A stretch of 64,000 bases of DNA from Neelides folsomi (taxonomy: Eukaryota; Arthropoda; Collembola; Neelipleona; Neelidae): NCBI GenBank assembly GCA_034687125.1, contig JAQGBZ010000050.1:1-64000 (forward strand). The letters are read 5' to 3'. The notes beneath the pieces were generated by a model that was not told the origin of the DNA, did not search any database, and saw only the letters and a list, made by a program, of their open reading frames with translations. The translations under genes were made by a program, and so were the position numbers. Numbering within the stretch: position 1 is the first letter of the stretch; each line of letters starts with the position of its first letter. Below are positions 1 to 9,418 of this stretch, piece after piece.

Positions 1-241
1 TTCACTATAAAATTAACATTAAAACTTACTGTTTATATAAGGTGTAAATAATAAGTTCCGCAGGAAAATCTCGAATTCTTCCCTGTATATACTATATATA
101 CTTTTACTTATAAATGTTACATTAAAAACACAAGGAATGACAGAAAAACTCAGTATAACTATTTATGTTTTATAGATAATGTAATTCATATGTGAATTAT
201 TTAAAAATATTTTGACTGATTATTTAATTTTGTCAATTTAG

Positions 242-813
242 AGCAAAAGACAGGCGGCTTCATTTCCTCCAATGGGGGAACCAGGCATCGACTTCCCAGC
301 GTATTCCGCTATACCACCAAGACTGGCATTCACTTGCCGTGATAAGATTCCGGGTTATTGTACGTAAAACGTAAATCGCTATCAAAATATTATGAACAGC
401 CATCAGTGGACGTGAAAATTTAAGATTTCTTTTAAACATTTTAGATGCCGATACCGAGACTCAATGCCAATTAAGTTTTATTTCTTATTTTGTCAATTTT
501 GAATGCAATGGATAATATTTATGTTCGTTTATAGCCAATTTATGATTTATGATTATCTCAATTTTTCCCATTTCAGGTATGGCATTGGTGTGTCCCAGGA
601 GGAAGAAAATATTCGTTCCTTTGCCCTAACTCTACGGTTTTCAACCAGGCATATCGGTAAATAATGAATAAAGAATTAATTTTGATTCAATAACCAAAAT
701 TAACTTGTCTCCATTTTCTATCATTTTTCAGAGTGTGCGATTGGTGGTACAACGTCGAATGTTCAAAGGCAACCAACCTTTACAATATAAATGAAGATCT
801 CTATAAAGTATAA
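242..813 (+). CDS. CPAP1-type cuticle protein with one chitin-binding domain (5' incomplete)
   Basis: Likely secreted cuticle protein that binds chitin through one peritrophin-A (CBM14) domain. Four exons read in frame: 242-359, 445-470, 577-656, 732-813. The reading contains GYYADTETQCQ followed by VWHWCVPGG, FLCPNSTVFNQ and VCDWWYNVEC, giving the six-cysteine pattern of single-domain CPAP1 proteins. The acceptor before 242 shows that at least one upstream exon, with start codon and signal peptide, lies off the window. The same exon phases occur in the next gene at 1700-3116, so the two are tandem relatives. Oddity: the second donor, after base 470, reads ttaagt where the paralogue has a normal gt donor at the equivalent place, so this copy may be mis-spliced, mutated or carry a sequence error. 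A possible polyadenylation signal AATAAA lies at 1036-1041. Family assignment is strong; a functional gene product is less certain. Confidence 0.8.
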
Positions 814-1699
814 GCCACAGCCATAAATAGGTGCAGAGTATACTTGAAATACGATATATTGTAAGGTATATGAATAAGATTTAATTAAAATGTTGTATAG
901 TATACATTTTTCTAATTTTTTTCTCTCACTTCTTACCTTTTGTTTTTTCATCATTTCTGCAAAATGTCTTTTCGTATGAGTATATTTTTTCAAATTTTAA
1001 AGATTAATTGTATACAACTAATATTGTACTTTGTAAATAAAGACCGTCCTTAAATTAGTGTTAATATGCGAACTATTTTCTTGATCATATCGAATTTATA
1101 TTTGAAAATTAAATAACTTTATCATTTCTTAAGGTTTAAAAACCGAAACCGAATAAGGAACCTTCATTTGATATTTCGTAATGGTTAACAAATGGCCTAA
1201 AGTCGAAGAAATTCGTCATGATTAGTTCAACAACAGAAGGATTTAAAAGGCATCTCCGTTTCTTAAGAGAATTGGAGAAGTATTTCTCACATCTATAATG
1301 CTATCAGAGCTCTTCAAATTAATAAATAAGTGCTTTTATCATTTACATAATACCATATCTTGAAGGCTGGGTCATCATGCAGTGTGCAATCGTAATGGCA
1401 CTTCAGATTGCCTGAGCCTCTTTCAGATCTCATATCTGATCCAATGGCTGAGGCTCATTATTTGCGGAATCTGGTGAAATTGTCAACAGAAAGTCAGGTT
1501 ATTGAGTTAAATTGGTCACTCCGTCTCATCTCAACGGTCAGATATAAATGAAGGAGGAATAAAATTTTGGGTCATTCGTACGCTCTGCCTCCATCGACTC
1601 GATCTCCTAATCCTCAGTATCACAATAGTCATAAAACTTTTATTAATTTGGAATCTTTTTATTATCTAGCTTTAAAGTATTTTAATTTTTTAATAAATC
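814..1699. other. intergenic region between the two CPAP1-type genes
   Basis: AT-rich DNA holding the 3' UTR and AATAAA signal (1036-1041) of the upstream gene and the promoter and 5' UTR of the next. I see no convincing coding region. A plus-strand ORF at 1567-1809 is low-complexity and overlaps the start of the real gene in another frame. Confidence 0.5.
1036..1041 (+). terminator. AATAAA polyadenylation signal of the first CPAP1-type gene
   Basis: Canonical hexamer about 225 bp after the stop codon at 811-813. No closer canonical hexamer was noticed. Its use is inferred. Confidence 0.5.
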
Positions 1700-3116
1700 A
1701 TGGGGGGCATATACGGAGTTTGTTTAGTTCTCTTCATAGGATTATTCTCTTTTACTTTTGGTCAACGCGTACAAGAAAGGCCAATCTTCTTCCCTCAAGA
1801 CTACGATAGCTTCGAAGCGGCCATAAAAGCCGATTTTGATAGAGAAATTTCGTCTACAACAACCGAAAAGTCAAAGTTTGAGTTCCCAAGCTTTGCTTCC
1901 GTTGTTTCCGTCTCGTCTTCGTCCTCAGAAAAAGAGCCTGAAGAGGAGAGTTTGATCCCTAACAATATTTGGGTTCCTTCTGGGCTTAATTTCACATGTA
2001 GAGGAAGAAGTCCTGGGTATTATTCAGATCCTCATCCCAAGTCAAAGTGTCAGGTATAAAAACCTCTTTCTTAATTTACTGATTAATACAATAAACATGC
2101 ATGAGAGGAAACTAACATTCAAATGATTGAATATCTACAAAAGCTCAAAGCTGATGTTTATGATTATTTTGCAATATTCATAGTGCTTAATATTTAATGA
2201 GTAATGAAGAACATTTTTTAAACAAAAGGATCATTTTAATATAAAATATAACGCTATAAAACCGTTGAAATGTGAGTAATCTTCTTAGGTATAAATGATA
2301 TAAAATACAAAAAATTAAATAACAAGATGTGATAGGTGTGTACCTACCTAATCATAATCATTTAAGTAATAATACGATTGTGCATCATCCTTTGTTGTGC
2401 AATTGCTTTATATCACAGCATAATTTAATTTAGCTTTTAAGCAATCCTTTATGATCAAATGCTTTTTATTGTATAAAGTCAAAGTATAAGTGGATAAACA
2501 AACATCATGTTTATTGAATGTCCAAATTAGTTGATATAATGCTTAATTTATTTGTTCTTCCGTCCCCTCAAGTAATCATGAAATTCCATAATCAAATAAA
2601 TATTTCCCTTTCTAATTGCTTAAAAAGGACACTGTCAACAATGTGCAAATCATCATAAAAGTGCATTATTATTTTATTATACACATAAATTATATAATGT
2701 TATAAATATTAAATCAAAACTTAATTTATGCATTACTTAACAGATTTATCACATTTTCAATAAACAATTGTAATTGTTATAAATTATTTAGGCTTATCAC
2801 CTCTGTATGGAAAACGGGCTGAAATACACTATGCTTTGTGGGATTGGAACGGTGTTCAATCAAAAGACTTTTGTTTGTGATCATTGGTAAGCCTATTTTA
2901 CTATCATGTCATAAGTTTAATTTTATTGAGAACCAATTCACTAATTTGGTATGAACTTTGATTAGGTATGGATATAATTGTGCAAATGCTGAAGCCGATT
3001 ATCGTTTAAATGACGAACTCTGGGAACATTTTTTACTTCCTAAAAACCCTCGGAGAAGGAGAAACCAAAATTTTAACAAGAGAAGAATTGTGCAACAATA
3101 TGAAGATGATGAATGA
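1700..3116 (+). CDS. CPAP1-type cuticle protein with one chitin-binding domain, complete
   Basis: Complete gene for a 199-residue secreted chitin-binding protein. Exons 1700-2053, 2792-2886 and 2966-3116 join in frame. The first residues (MGGIYGVCLVLFIGLFSFTF) are a hydrophobic signal peptide. A serine- and acid-rich stretch follows (about residues 50-85), then one CBM14 domain with six cysteines, seen as FTCRGRSPGYYSD, CQ-AYHLC, MLCG, FVCDHWYGYNC. The tail is basic and then acidic (RRRRNQNF through QYEDDE). Introns split the domain at the same codons and phases as in the neighbour at 242-813, which indicates tandem duplication. The start is the first ATG that yields a signal peptide. AATAAA at 3216-3221 suits the 3' end. 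The expected role in procuticle assembly rests on the family, not on anything specific here. Confidence 0.88.
2054..2791 (+). other. 738-bp intron 1 of the second CPAP1-type gene
   Basis: AT-rich intron with donor gtataa and acceptor tttag. No coding or structured element recognised. Confidence 0.7.
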
Positions 3117-3215
3117 AAATTAATATTAATAAAAATATTAAATATTGAGATTAAGAACAATAAAATGTAGTGTGTTAATCTTATTCTAGTAACGTTCTTA
3201 TATGCTTTTGTTTTA

Positions 3216-3221
3216 AATAAA
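3216..3221 (+). terminator. AATAAA polyadenylation signal of the second CPAP1-type gene
   Basis: Hexamer 100 bp after the stop codon at 3114-3116; inferred use. Confidence 0.55.
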
Positions 3222-3758
3222 GTTTTCATCTTTCATGATCTTTCATTTGGTAATAGAGAAATTCGTAAGAGGTATAGGCTTCAATATAAATCATTCTCAT
3301 TTTTATAAAACTTTTATAAAATGCAAAAATGTAGTGCTTATAAAGTAATGTAATAAGCTAATAGGTCTTATAATTTATTATTAATGCATTTAAAACGCGA
3401 AGCCTGTTAATCAAGGGTTAAAGTTTCTTTGTTTGTAACGTTAAACCATACTCTAAATAGTGATCCTGAAGCGCTTCGCTCAGAATTATGGAATTTATAA
3501 AAAGAGGAGAAATTCATCTTTCAACATTCAACAATTTAACTTTTAATTTAACATCAAGTTATTCAAGCTATTCACTTTATTTTGATCTTATTTATCAGCT
3601 TCGATTTGGAAATTATTAGTGAGTTGTCTAAAAAGCATTGTCATTTTATCATGGTTGACTAATTTTTAATAATTATTATTGAAACATAATCCAAACTATT
3701 TTTAAAGTTAAAAATCCAACATTTTCAATCAAATAAGGAGACTAGAGAGTCGTGAAAA

Positions 3759-3785
3759 ATGGAGTGTGTTTTGCGTGAAAATTAA
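3759..3785 (+). promoter_or_regulatory. upstream ORF before the DNAJC4-like start codon
   Basis: ATG at 3759 opens eight codons ending in TAA at 3783-3785. Two bases later the main ATG at 3788 begins. If transcription starts upstream of 3759, ribosomes would meet this uORF first. The transcription start is unknown. Confidence 0.4.
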
Positions 3786-3787
3786 TT

Positions 3788-4774
3788 ATGAGGTAATTTT
3801 ATCCAATTGTCTATAGCCAATTGTAATAATAGCTATAATTATATTATTATAATGGTTTAATTATTGATAAATGTTTTTATGCGTGTTTGAATCTTTTTAG
3901 ACATTCTCTTTATGATATTTTGGGCGTCAATGAAAAGGCCAACCAAGATGAAATTAAAAATGCTTTCATAAGATTATCCAAAGAATATCATCCAGATGCT
4001 CGTCCAAATGATCCTGCACAACATACAAAATTTGTTAAACTGAACGAAGCTTATACAATTTTGAGTAAAGCAGACCTTCGAAGAGACTATGATTTCAATT
4101 TAAAGAATTACCAACCTAATCAGCATGACTTAAAACATACTGCTGGAAAAGAGTCGAGGTATACATGTAATATTTACTTCATTTTATAACAAATGAGTAA
4201 TTGGTAATTAAAAACATAACGAACAATGAATATCTATAAGTATAGGATAAAAATGACTCAGAAGTTCTAAATCTATAATATTTTAAATGCATTTATTTTA
4301 AAAGTAATTTAATAAAACTTCTAGACAAATGAGACCCGATACAACAATATGGGAATGGCGAGATAAAACTCAAGATCGATATTATGGAAAACATAGAAAT
4401 TACAACTATTACGGTATTAAAGGCATCCAAAGAGTTGATAATAAATACATTGCAATGGGTGCTGTGGTTCTGATGGGGATTGGAGCTTTCATACACTACT
4501 GCGCTATAAAGTACCTAAATAAAATTTTCCTATATTTGTATAGATATATCAAATAAGCATTAACCAAAATATAAAAAATATAAATATGAATTTCGAAAGC
4601 TTAAAATTAGGCACGATTTTTGTAAATTTCAGGCGAAGTCATAAACTTTTCATGGAGCGTTGCGAAACCAAAAATCATAAACTCAACATCATCCTTGAAA
4701 ATACAAGAAACAAGGCTTATGAAAATGGAAACGACAACCAGCTCAAAATTCTAGAATCAAAATTAAATGAGTGA
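3788..4774 (+). CDS. DnaJ-domain membrane protein, DNAJC4-like
   Basis: Predicted 196-residue J-domain co-chaperone anchored in a membrane. Exons 3788-3792, 3901-4158, 4325-4510 and 4633-4774 join in frame. The J domain fills about residues 3-70 with the HPD motif at 32-34 (YHPDARPN), needed to stimulate Hsp70 ATPase. A basic, aromatic linker follows, then one hydrophobic segment at about 130-147 (IAMGAVVLMGIGAFIHY) and a charged tail. This order (N-terminal J domain, short linker, one TM, charged tail) matches DNAJC4, whose own substrates are poorly known. The first coding exon is only five bases (ATGAG); it was chosen because the exon at 3901 has no in-frame ATG of its own and the junction gives M-R-H-S-L-Y-D. 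Symbol left blank because orthology within small DNAJC proteins cannot be proved by eye. Confidence 0.78.
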
Positions 4775-5163
4775 TCGAACAAATATTGGTTATTAAGATG
4801 TACCTTTAAATTATTATAGGCATTTTATGTATTCAATGATTTTCAATGTTCAAATCAGAGAATACAATTAAATCTACTAGTCAAATTATTTTTAATTATA
4901 ATTAAGTTTTATTTTAAAGATGTTGAAATAAACTCGTATTCGCAAATTATTAAGCAATTTACAATATTGATAATTGTTTTCCATATTTTTTTATCAATCT
5001 TATGGCTAGTCAATATTTCAATATAACGTGAAAATAAGTGGAACTACAAATCAATAACATCATTTTATTTATTTCACTATATTAAAATGACAATAATAAT
5101 AATATAATTAGCAATTATTATAAAATGCTGTTTGAAGTTTATTCTGGCGAAAGTTACAATGAT
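4775..5163. other. convergent intergenic region between the DNAJC4-like and ZNF622 genes
   Basis: About 390 bp of AT-rich DNA between two 3' ends. No gene seen. Confidence 0.5.
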
Positions 5164-6617
5164 CTAGAATTGAACTTGTCTTCTGAAATAAGTCTGCAAA
5201 TTTTTGTTTCCCTGAAGGCCTAGTTTTACACGGAACTTATCCTGGATGTGTTTGAAACGCTTCTGGTCTCGGAATTTCCTAAAATTAAAAAAACAAAACC
5301 TGTAACATTTTATTGAATGATTATTTGAACCAATATGAATGTTATTATTTATGTTTTTCAATACTGTTGGGCAATTGTTTGTGAAGCTTCTCCATATCCA
5401 ATTGCTTTGTATTTATTCAAAATCGCCGATTTTTGGGCTCTGTTGTAAATCGAAATTTGATTTCCTGGTCGAATGTACTGCCTATAAAATTAAAAAATTA
5501 CTCATTATTGTTCAATAAGATAAAAAACCTACTTTATAAGTAGTATTATGTAAATGATTATGAAATGCATTACGTACTTGTAGTAAATTTTCAAACTACG
5601 ATGGCCGAGCGTAACTCCGGAGGGCAGAACAAGTTGCATAAACTCATTAAAATGGACTGGATCCGGTTGATAAACTTCATCGGGATTCACTTCTCCAGAA
5701 CCTTCAGGATAGCTTGAACTGTAGTCGTAAAAGTCCGTATATTCGAAAAAGGCTTCGCCCTCGTGGAGCATCTTACAATGTCCTTTGTCCCTCATGTGTT
5801 GCTAAAAATATTAAATAGGTATTGATAAATTGAAATAAAAGATATAGCTTTGTGTATTGTGAGGATTGCTATATTTGTATATTTAGTTGAGTCAATTTAC
5901 CTGTACAGACTCGAGCGAATAAAATTGCTTTCCCTTCTCACAGCACCAAAGGCAAACGAGTCCTTCGCCAACTTTCTCTCCAAGGTACACAAGGAGACCT
6001 TCTGGGTCGGAACAATATTCAAGATCCGGGATGAAGAAGGAATGAGCACGACTCATATGCTCAATGTTTCGTTCAATGTTCTCATTTTCCTTCTCACAGA
6101 ATAAACAATTATTAGGAGAAATTGGAGTCCCTTCGAATTCCTCCCATTCTTCATCTTCTTCGTCCTCTGAGTCAACATCCATTTTAACAACTCCTTTCTT
6201 GACATTTGATGAGCCAGCAGCTGATCCTGAAGAACTTCCAGCTGATGGAACTGTAGCTGGAACTTCTTTCACTACGTTTACCTCCTTGGTAGTCGATTCT
6301 TCGTCCTTCATAAGCAGAACGTGCTTCCGGGAAACAATATGATTTGCAAAGGCCTTTTCATTTCTGAATGATTTTTTGCAACTAGCACAGTAGTTTCTTG
6401 ATTCCTTGTCATTGGCCTCTTTAGACTTGAGACTTTCTTGAGCGGCGACTCGTTCTAGGAACTGTTCTTGTGTCACAGGAGCCATTTCCACGAGAACTCT
6501 CTTTAAGTTGTATCGATGCCAGTCAGATTTATAATGACTTCGTTGAAGTTCCCCGTCAAAAAACCGAACTCGGCAGGTCGTGCATGTGTGAAGATCAAAC
6601 TTTTCCTGCCCACTCAT
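5164..6617 (-). CDS. ZNF622: ZNF622/REI1 family cytoplasmic 60S maturation factor
   Basis: C2H2 zinc-finger protein of the Rei1/Reh1/ZNF622 family, which acts in the cytoplasm on late pre-60S ribosomal subunits. Exons on the minus strand: 6617-5901, 5801-5578, 5481-5365, 5278-5164; all joins are in frame, giving 390 residues. U1-type finger 1 is C12, C15, H28, H34 (CTTC...HYKSDWH). Finger 2 is CASCKKSF...HIVSRKH. An acidic run (DSEDEEDEEWEEFEG) follows, then finger 3 (CLFCEKEN...HMSRAH) and a fourth split across intron 1 (CLWC...QQHMRDKGH). The C-terminal portion (YIRPGNQISIYNR, then FRVKLGLQGNKN) is typical of the family. Slightly shorter than the human protein, mainly in the acidic linker. 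Divergent from CKS1, with about 550 bp between start codons. Confidence 0.92.
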
Positions 6618-7166
6618 CTAAACAAATCAGGTAATTGAAAAAATGAATATTCATTCAATAATACAGTAGATGCAATATGCAACTTATCAAATTATTATTA
6701 TAAAACATAAATGAATACCTTTCCAAATTGATCTTTTACAGATGAAGTTGAAGGATTTTAATAAGCAAAGCGGTAAATAAGAACAATCAGATAGACGATA
6801 GGGATCAGCGAAAAGACCGAAGATCAGTATTCACAAAATTCTGAATTACCGGAATCGAAACTTTCCGAACATGAGGATAGATGAAGTTTGAACTGCGTAC
6901 CATTCTTGGCTAGAATTATCCTTATAACTTATTCTTATACTCAACTTGTTGATCGTCCTCCCGCTCATGCGAGATAAAGAAAATTCAAATATGTCTTGTG
7001 CTTAATGCTTGAGCAAATTGTAAATTACGACAAGTACATTTTGGCAGTTTATCTTTGCCTTGTCAGTTTTCGTGTTGTCAAGGTTAATAAGCTATCTTAC
7101 TTATTGTTGAAATACAATAAGTTGTGAACTATATAACTTGGATTATTGAGTTAAAAAATATTAATC
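6618..7166. promoter_or_regulatory. divergent promoter region, ZNF622 and CKS1
   Basis: 549 bp between two start codons on opposite strands. It probably contains both promoters and 5' UTRs. I see no unambiguous TATA box or other named site. Confidence 0.45.
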
Positions 7167-7607
7167 ATGCCAGTTGAGGAGATTCAATATTCTGATAAAT
7201 ACACTGACGATTTATACGAATATCGGTATATGCAAGCTCTATTCAAAGCATTTAAATGTTATTAAGACATTAACAAACACTAAACTCATTATTTTTTTTA
7301 TTGCTTTCAGTCATGTAATTCTGCCACCAGATCTTTGCAAAATTGTCCCACGGACTCATTTGCTAAACGAAACTGAATGGAGAAATCTGGGCGTTCAACA
7401 GAGTCCAGGTTGGGTGCACTACATGACCCATCCTCCAGGTTCATTTTTATATTCATGAATTAATTATCTAATAATTAATTGAATATTTAATATCGGTTAT
7501 TGGAAATACAATATTATTTTGAATTTTCAGAACCCCATATACTGCTTTTTCGAAGACCAAAAGATCCGTCGACAATTGAAGTAAAACCTGATTTAAAAAG
7601 CGGTTAA
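7167..7607 (+). CDS. CKS1: CKS1-type cyclin-dependent kinase regulatory subunit
   Basis: Small subunit that binds CDKs and recognises phosphorylated targets through an anion-binding site. Exons 7167-7225, 7311-7438 and 7531-7607 encode 87 residues, near the usual 79-90. Family hallmarks are present in order: [54 protein letters not shown]. The HxPEPH hinge used in strand exchange between CKS dimers is intact, as is the LLFRRP C-terminal strand. The start is the ATG opening [12 protein letters not shown]. Either CKS1 or the paralogue CKS2/CKS85A type could apply; the symbol is given at family level. Confidence 0.93.
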
Positions 7608-8174
7608 AATCTCAAACTATCTATTCGTAATTCCACACTACAATCCATTTTCTTGAGGTTCTTTTATTTTACTTATTTTTTAAAACGCTCATTAATATTA
7701 ACACTATTAATTATTTTTTATTATTAACTTAACTTATTCTATATATTTTCCATATTATGAACTTAATCTTATGCAGTCATCAAATATCTACTAACTTATG
7801 TTATGTTTATTTAAGTTTAATAATGTTAACAATGTAATACTTTCATAAGATTATGAATATGTTTTGTATTCCACCATTAATTACATTGATTATGTTTAAC
7901 TTTTATTCATTGTTTAGAATTTTGTCATAAGTTATCGGATAATTTTCCATTGTGAAACTAGCACTCAACTACCATGTTATAAATATTAAATTAGCTAAAT
8001 ATTCACTTATTTTCAATGATGGCAATTGTCAATATTATGTAGACAATGACATAATTTTTACCAACAACACTTACTTTCAGTGAAAATTTTATTTATTTAA
8101 TGTTCAGATGTAATCAGTTCGTTCGACACAGGTTGTTTTCATTTTATAATTACAGATAACTTTTCCCTAACTTT
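7608..8174. other. convergent intergenic region after CKS1
   Basis: About 570 bp of strongly AT-rich DNA between two 3' ends. No gene, hairpin or repeat of note was seen. Confidence 0.5.
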
Positions 8175-9170
8175 TTAATCGTAAGGAGCAAATCTACATG
8201 GAATCGGCCAATCATCATCAGAGCTTAATACCACATTTTTGATTGGTAAATATATATATATGAATTCCATCGGTGTTCTGAGAGGAATTGTCCTTTTCTT
8301 TTTTGCGAGGAGATAATTAAGGAATTCAACACACGGGAGAAATTCATCTGCTTGTTTTTCAAGTAATTTGTCATCTCCAAGTCCTTTGTCATTTCCTGGA
8401 AGCTTTTTTGGCTCTTCTGGCCGTCTCTGGAATTTGATTGAAATTATTAGATAAGTATTTAATCAAATATATTTATAATTTTTCTCAACAGAAATGAGCG
8501 TTTAAAGGTTAAAATCTACAAAATGACTAATTATTTTTACATTTATTGTACGTCAGTTGTTCATGCTAATAGTTAAAATAAAAAATGTTTAAAAAAGTAC
8601 TTATTTTGATCTATATAATAATTAATTCATTACATCTTGTTGCCTTCCAGCTATAACGCTGATCACAGAAATGCTTTGAACAAAACGAAATAGACGCTTT
8701 CTAAACCCTTCTTTGTCATATTGCCTTTGAGGAGGAGTGAAGATTTGGAAATTCCATCGGTTCACAAATCTCTAAATATGTAGATCATATATGAATAGCA
8801 TGTTTTAAATATACAAGAATATTCCGTATAATACTATCGTATTAAATCCATAATAAATATTAAAAATAAGTTTAACTTGTGAATATGATAAGACCTCTTT
8901 AACAGCAAAGTACCCCAAAACGATTTTTCGATCAGTGGATTCCATTTGCACAGATTTTCTTTTACCAGAGAAATCGAGTTCGAAAGGTTCTTCATTCTTT
9001 TCAATCATTTTAACCGAGGTGTCGATCTTAGATTTAGATTCGTCGATTTTTGGTTTTAAATCATCATTGTTGTCGAAAGCAGAAGCAATGACATATCTGT
9101 TCAAGCTTATCTCGGGTCCCTTAAAGAAAATACTATGAACAAGTTTTATTGCCAATGATCTGTCTGACAT
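8175..9170 (-). CDS. protein resembling the C-terminal part of TEX47 (BLUF-like) proteins
   Basis: Minus-strand exons 9170-8895, 8771-8634 and 8426-8175 read in frame for 221 residues from MSDRSLAIKLV. I do not recognise it with certainty. The segment KIVLGYFAVKERFVNRWNF resembles the second conserved block of TEX47-like proteins (a hydrophobic strand, then R..-W-F), and EFLPCVEFLNYLL...LRTPMEF resembles their C-terminal block. A probable earlier exon at 9242-9418 carries the BLUF-like TGFLIIYPKHFIHLLE motif and would sit directly upstream. The donor of that exon (phase 0) and the plausible acceptors here (phase 1 or 2) do not match, so ATG 9170 is used as a provisional start. An alternative reading is a divergent HORMA-fold protein, because NRWNFQIF recalls the Mad2 strand. 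Donor gtctta after 8895 is weak; the next one, gttaaa about 16 bases on, would add a few residues. Confidence 0.5.
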
Positions 9171-9241
9171 TGAGTAAGTGACTCAACTTTAACGATTGAT
9201 AGAAAAAACATTTAATGAAATACAAAATCGATCATTTAAAC

Positions 9242-9418
9242 CTCTAATAGATGGATGAAATGCTTTGGGTATATGATGAGGAATCCTGTCAAAGGCTCAG
9301 CAAAACATCGTTGATTGATCGAATCAACAATGTTCATGTTCCATGTGGAAATTTCCCTCTCTGTCTTTTCATGAGATCCAAAGAGGATGAGGCGATAGAT
9401 GAAATTCTCCCTCATTTT
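9242..9418 (-). CDS. probable TEX47/BLUF-like exon upstream of the 8175-9170 gene
   Basis: Open 59-codon exon with a good acceptor (tattttcag) and a gt donor. It reads KMRENFIYRLILFGSH..., then EPLTGFLIIYP and KHFIHLLE. A hydrophobic strand at the start and the T-G-[LF]-L-[LI]-x-Y-P...H-x-L-E block are characteristic of the BLUF-like fold of TEX47 proteins, whose biochemical role is not established. The exon is phase 0 at both ends. Upstream exons are not identified; the ATG at codon 2 could be a start. It was chosen over the opposite-strand ORF 9251-9472, which has no family resemblance. Confidence 0.5.

Larger units (their letters stand above)
3117..3787. other. intergenic: 3' UTR of the CPAP1-type gene and 5' region of the DNAJC4-like gene
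   Basis: AT-rich, no coding region seen. It ends with an eight-codon upstream ORF at 3759-3785 directly before the start codon of the J-domain gene. Confidence 0.5.

Noticed and set aside
1190-1340. Possible transposase-like stretch (MVNKWPKVEEIR...)
   Set aside because: Only a few residues, interrupted by stops. The resemblance to Tc1/mariner N-termini was too weak to call.
6064-6342. Plus-strand serine-rich ORF
   Set aside because: Antisense shadow of the acidic region of ZNF622.
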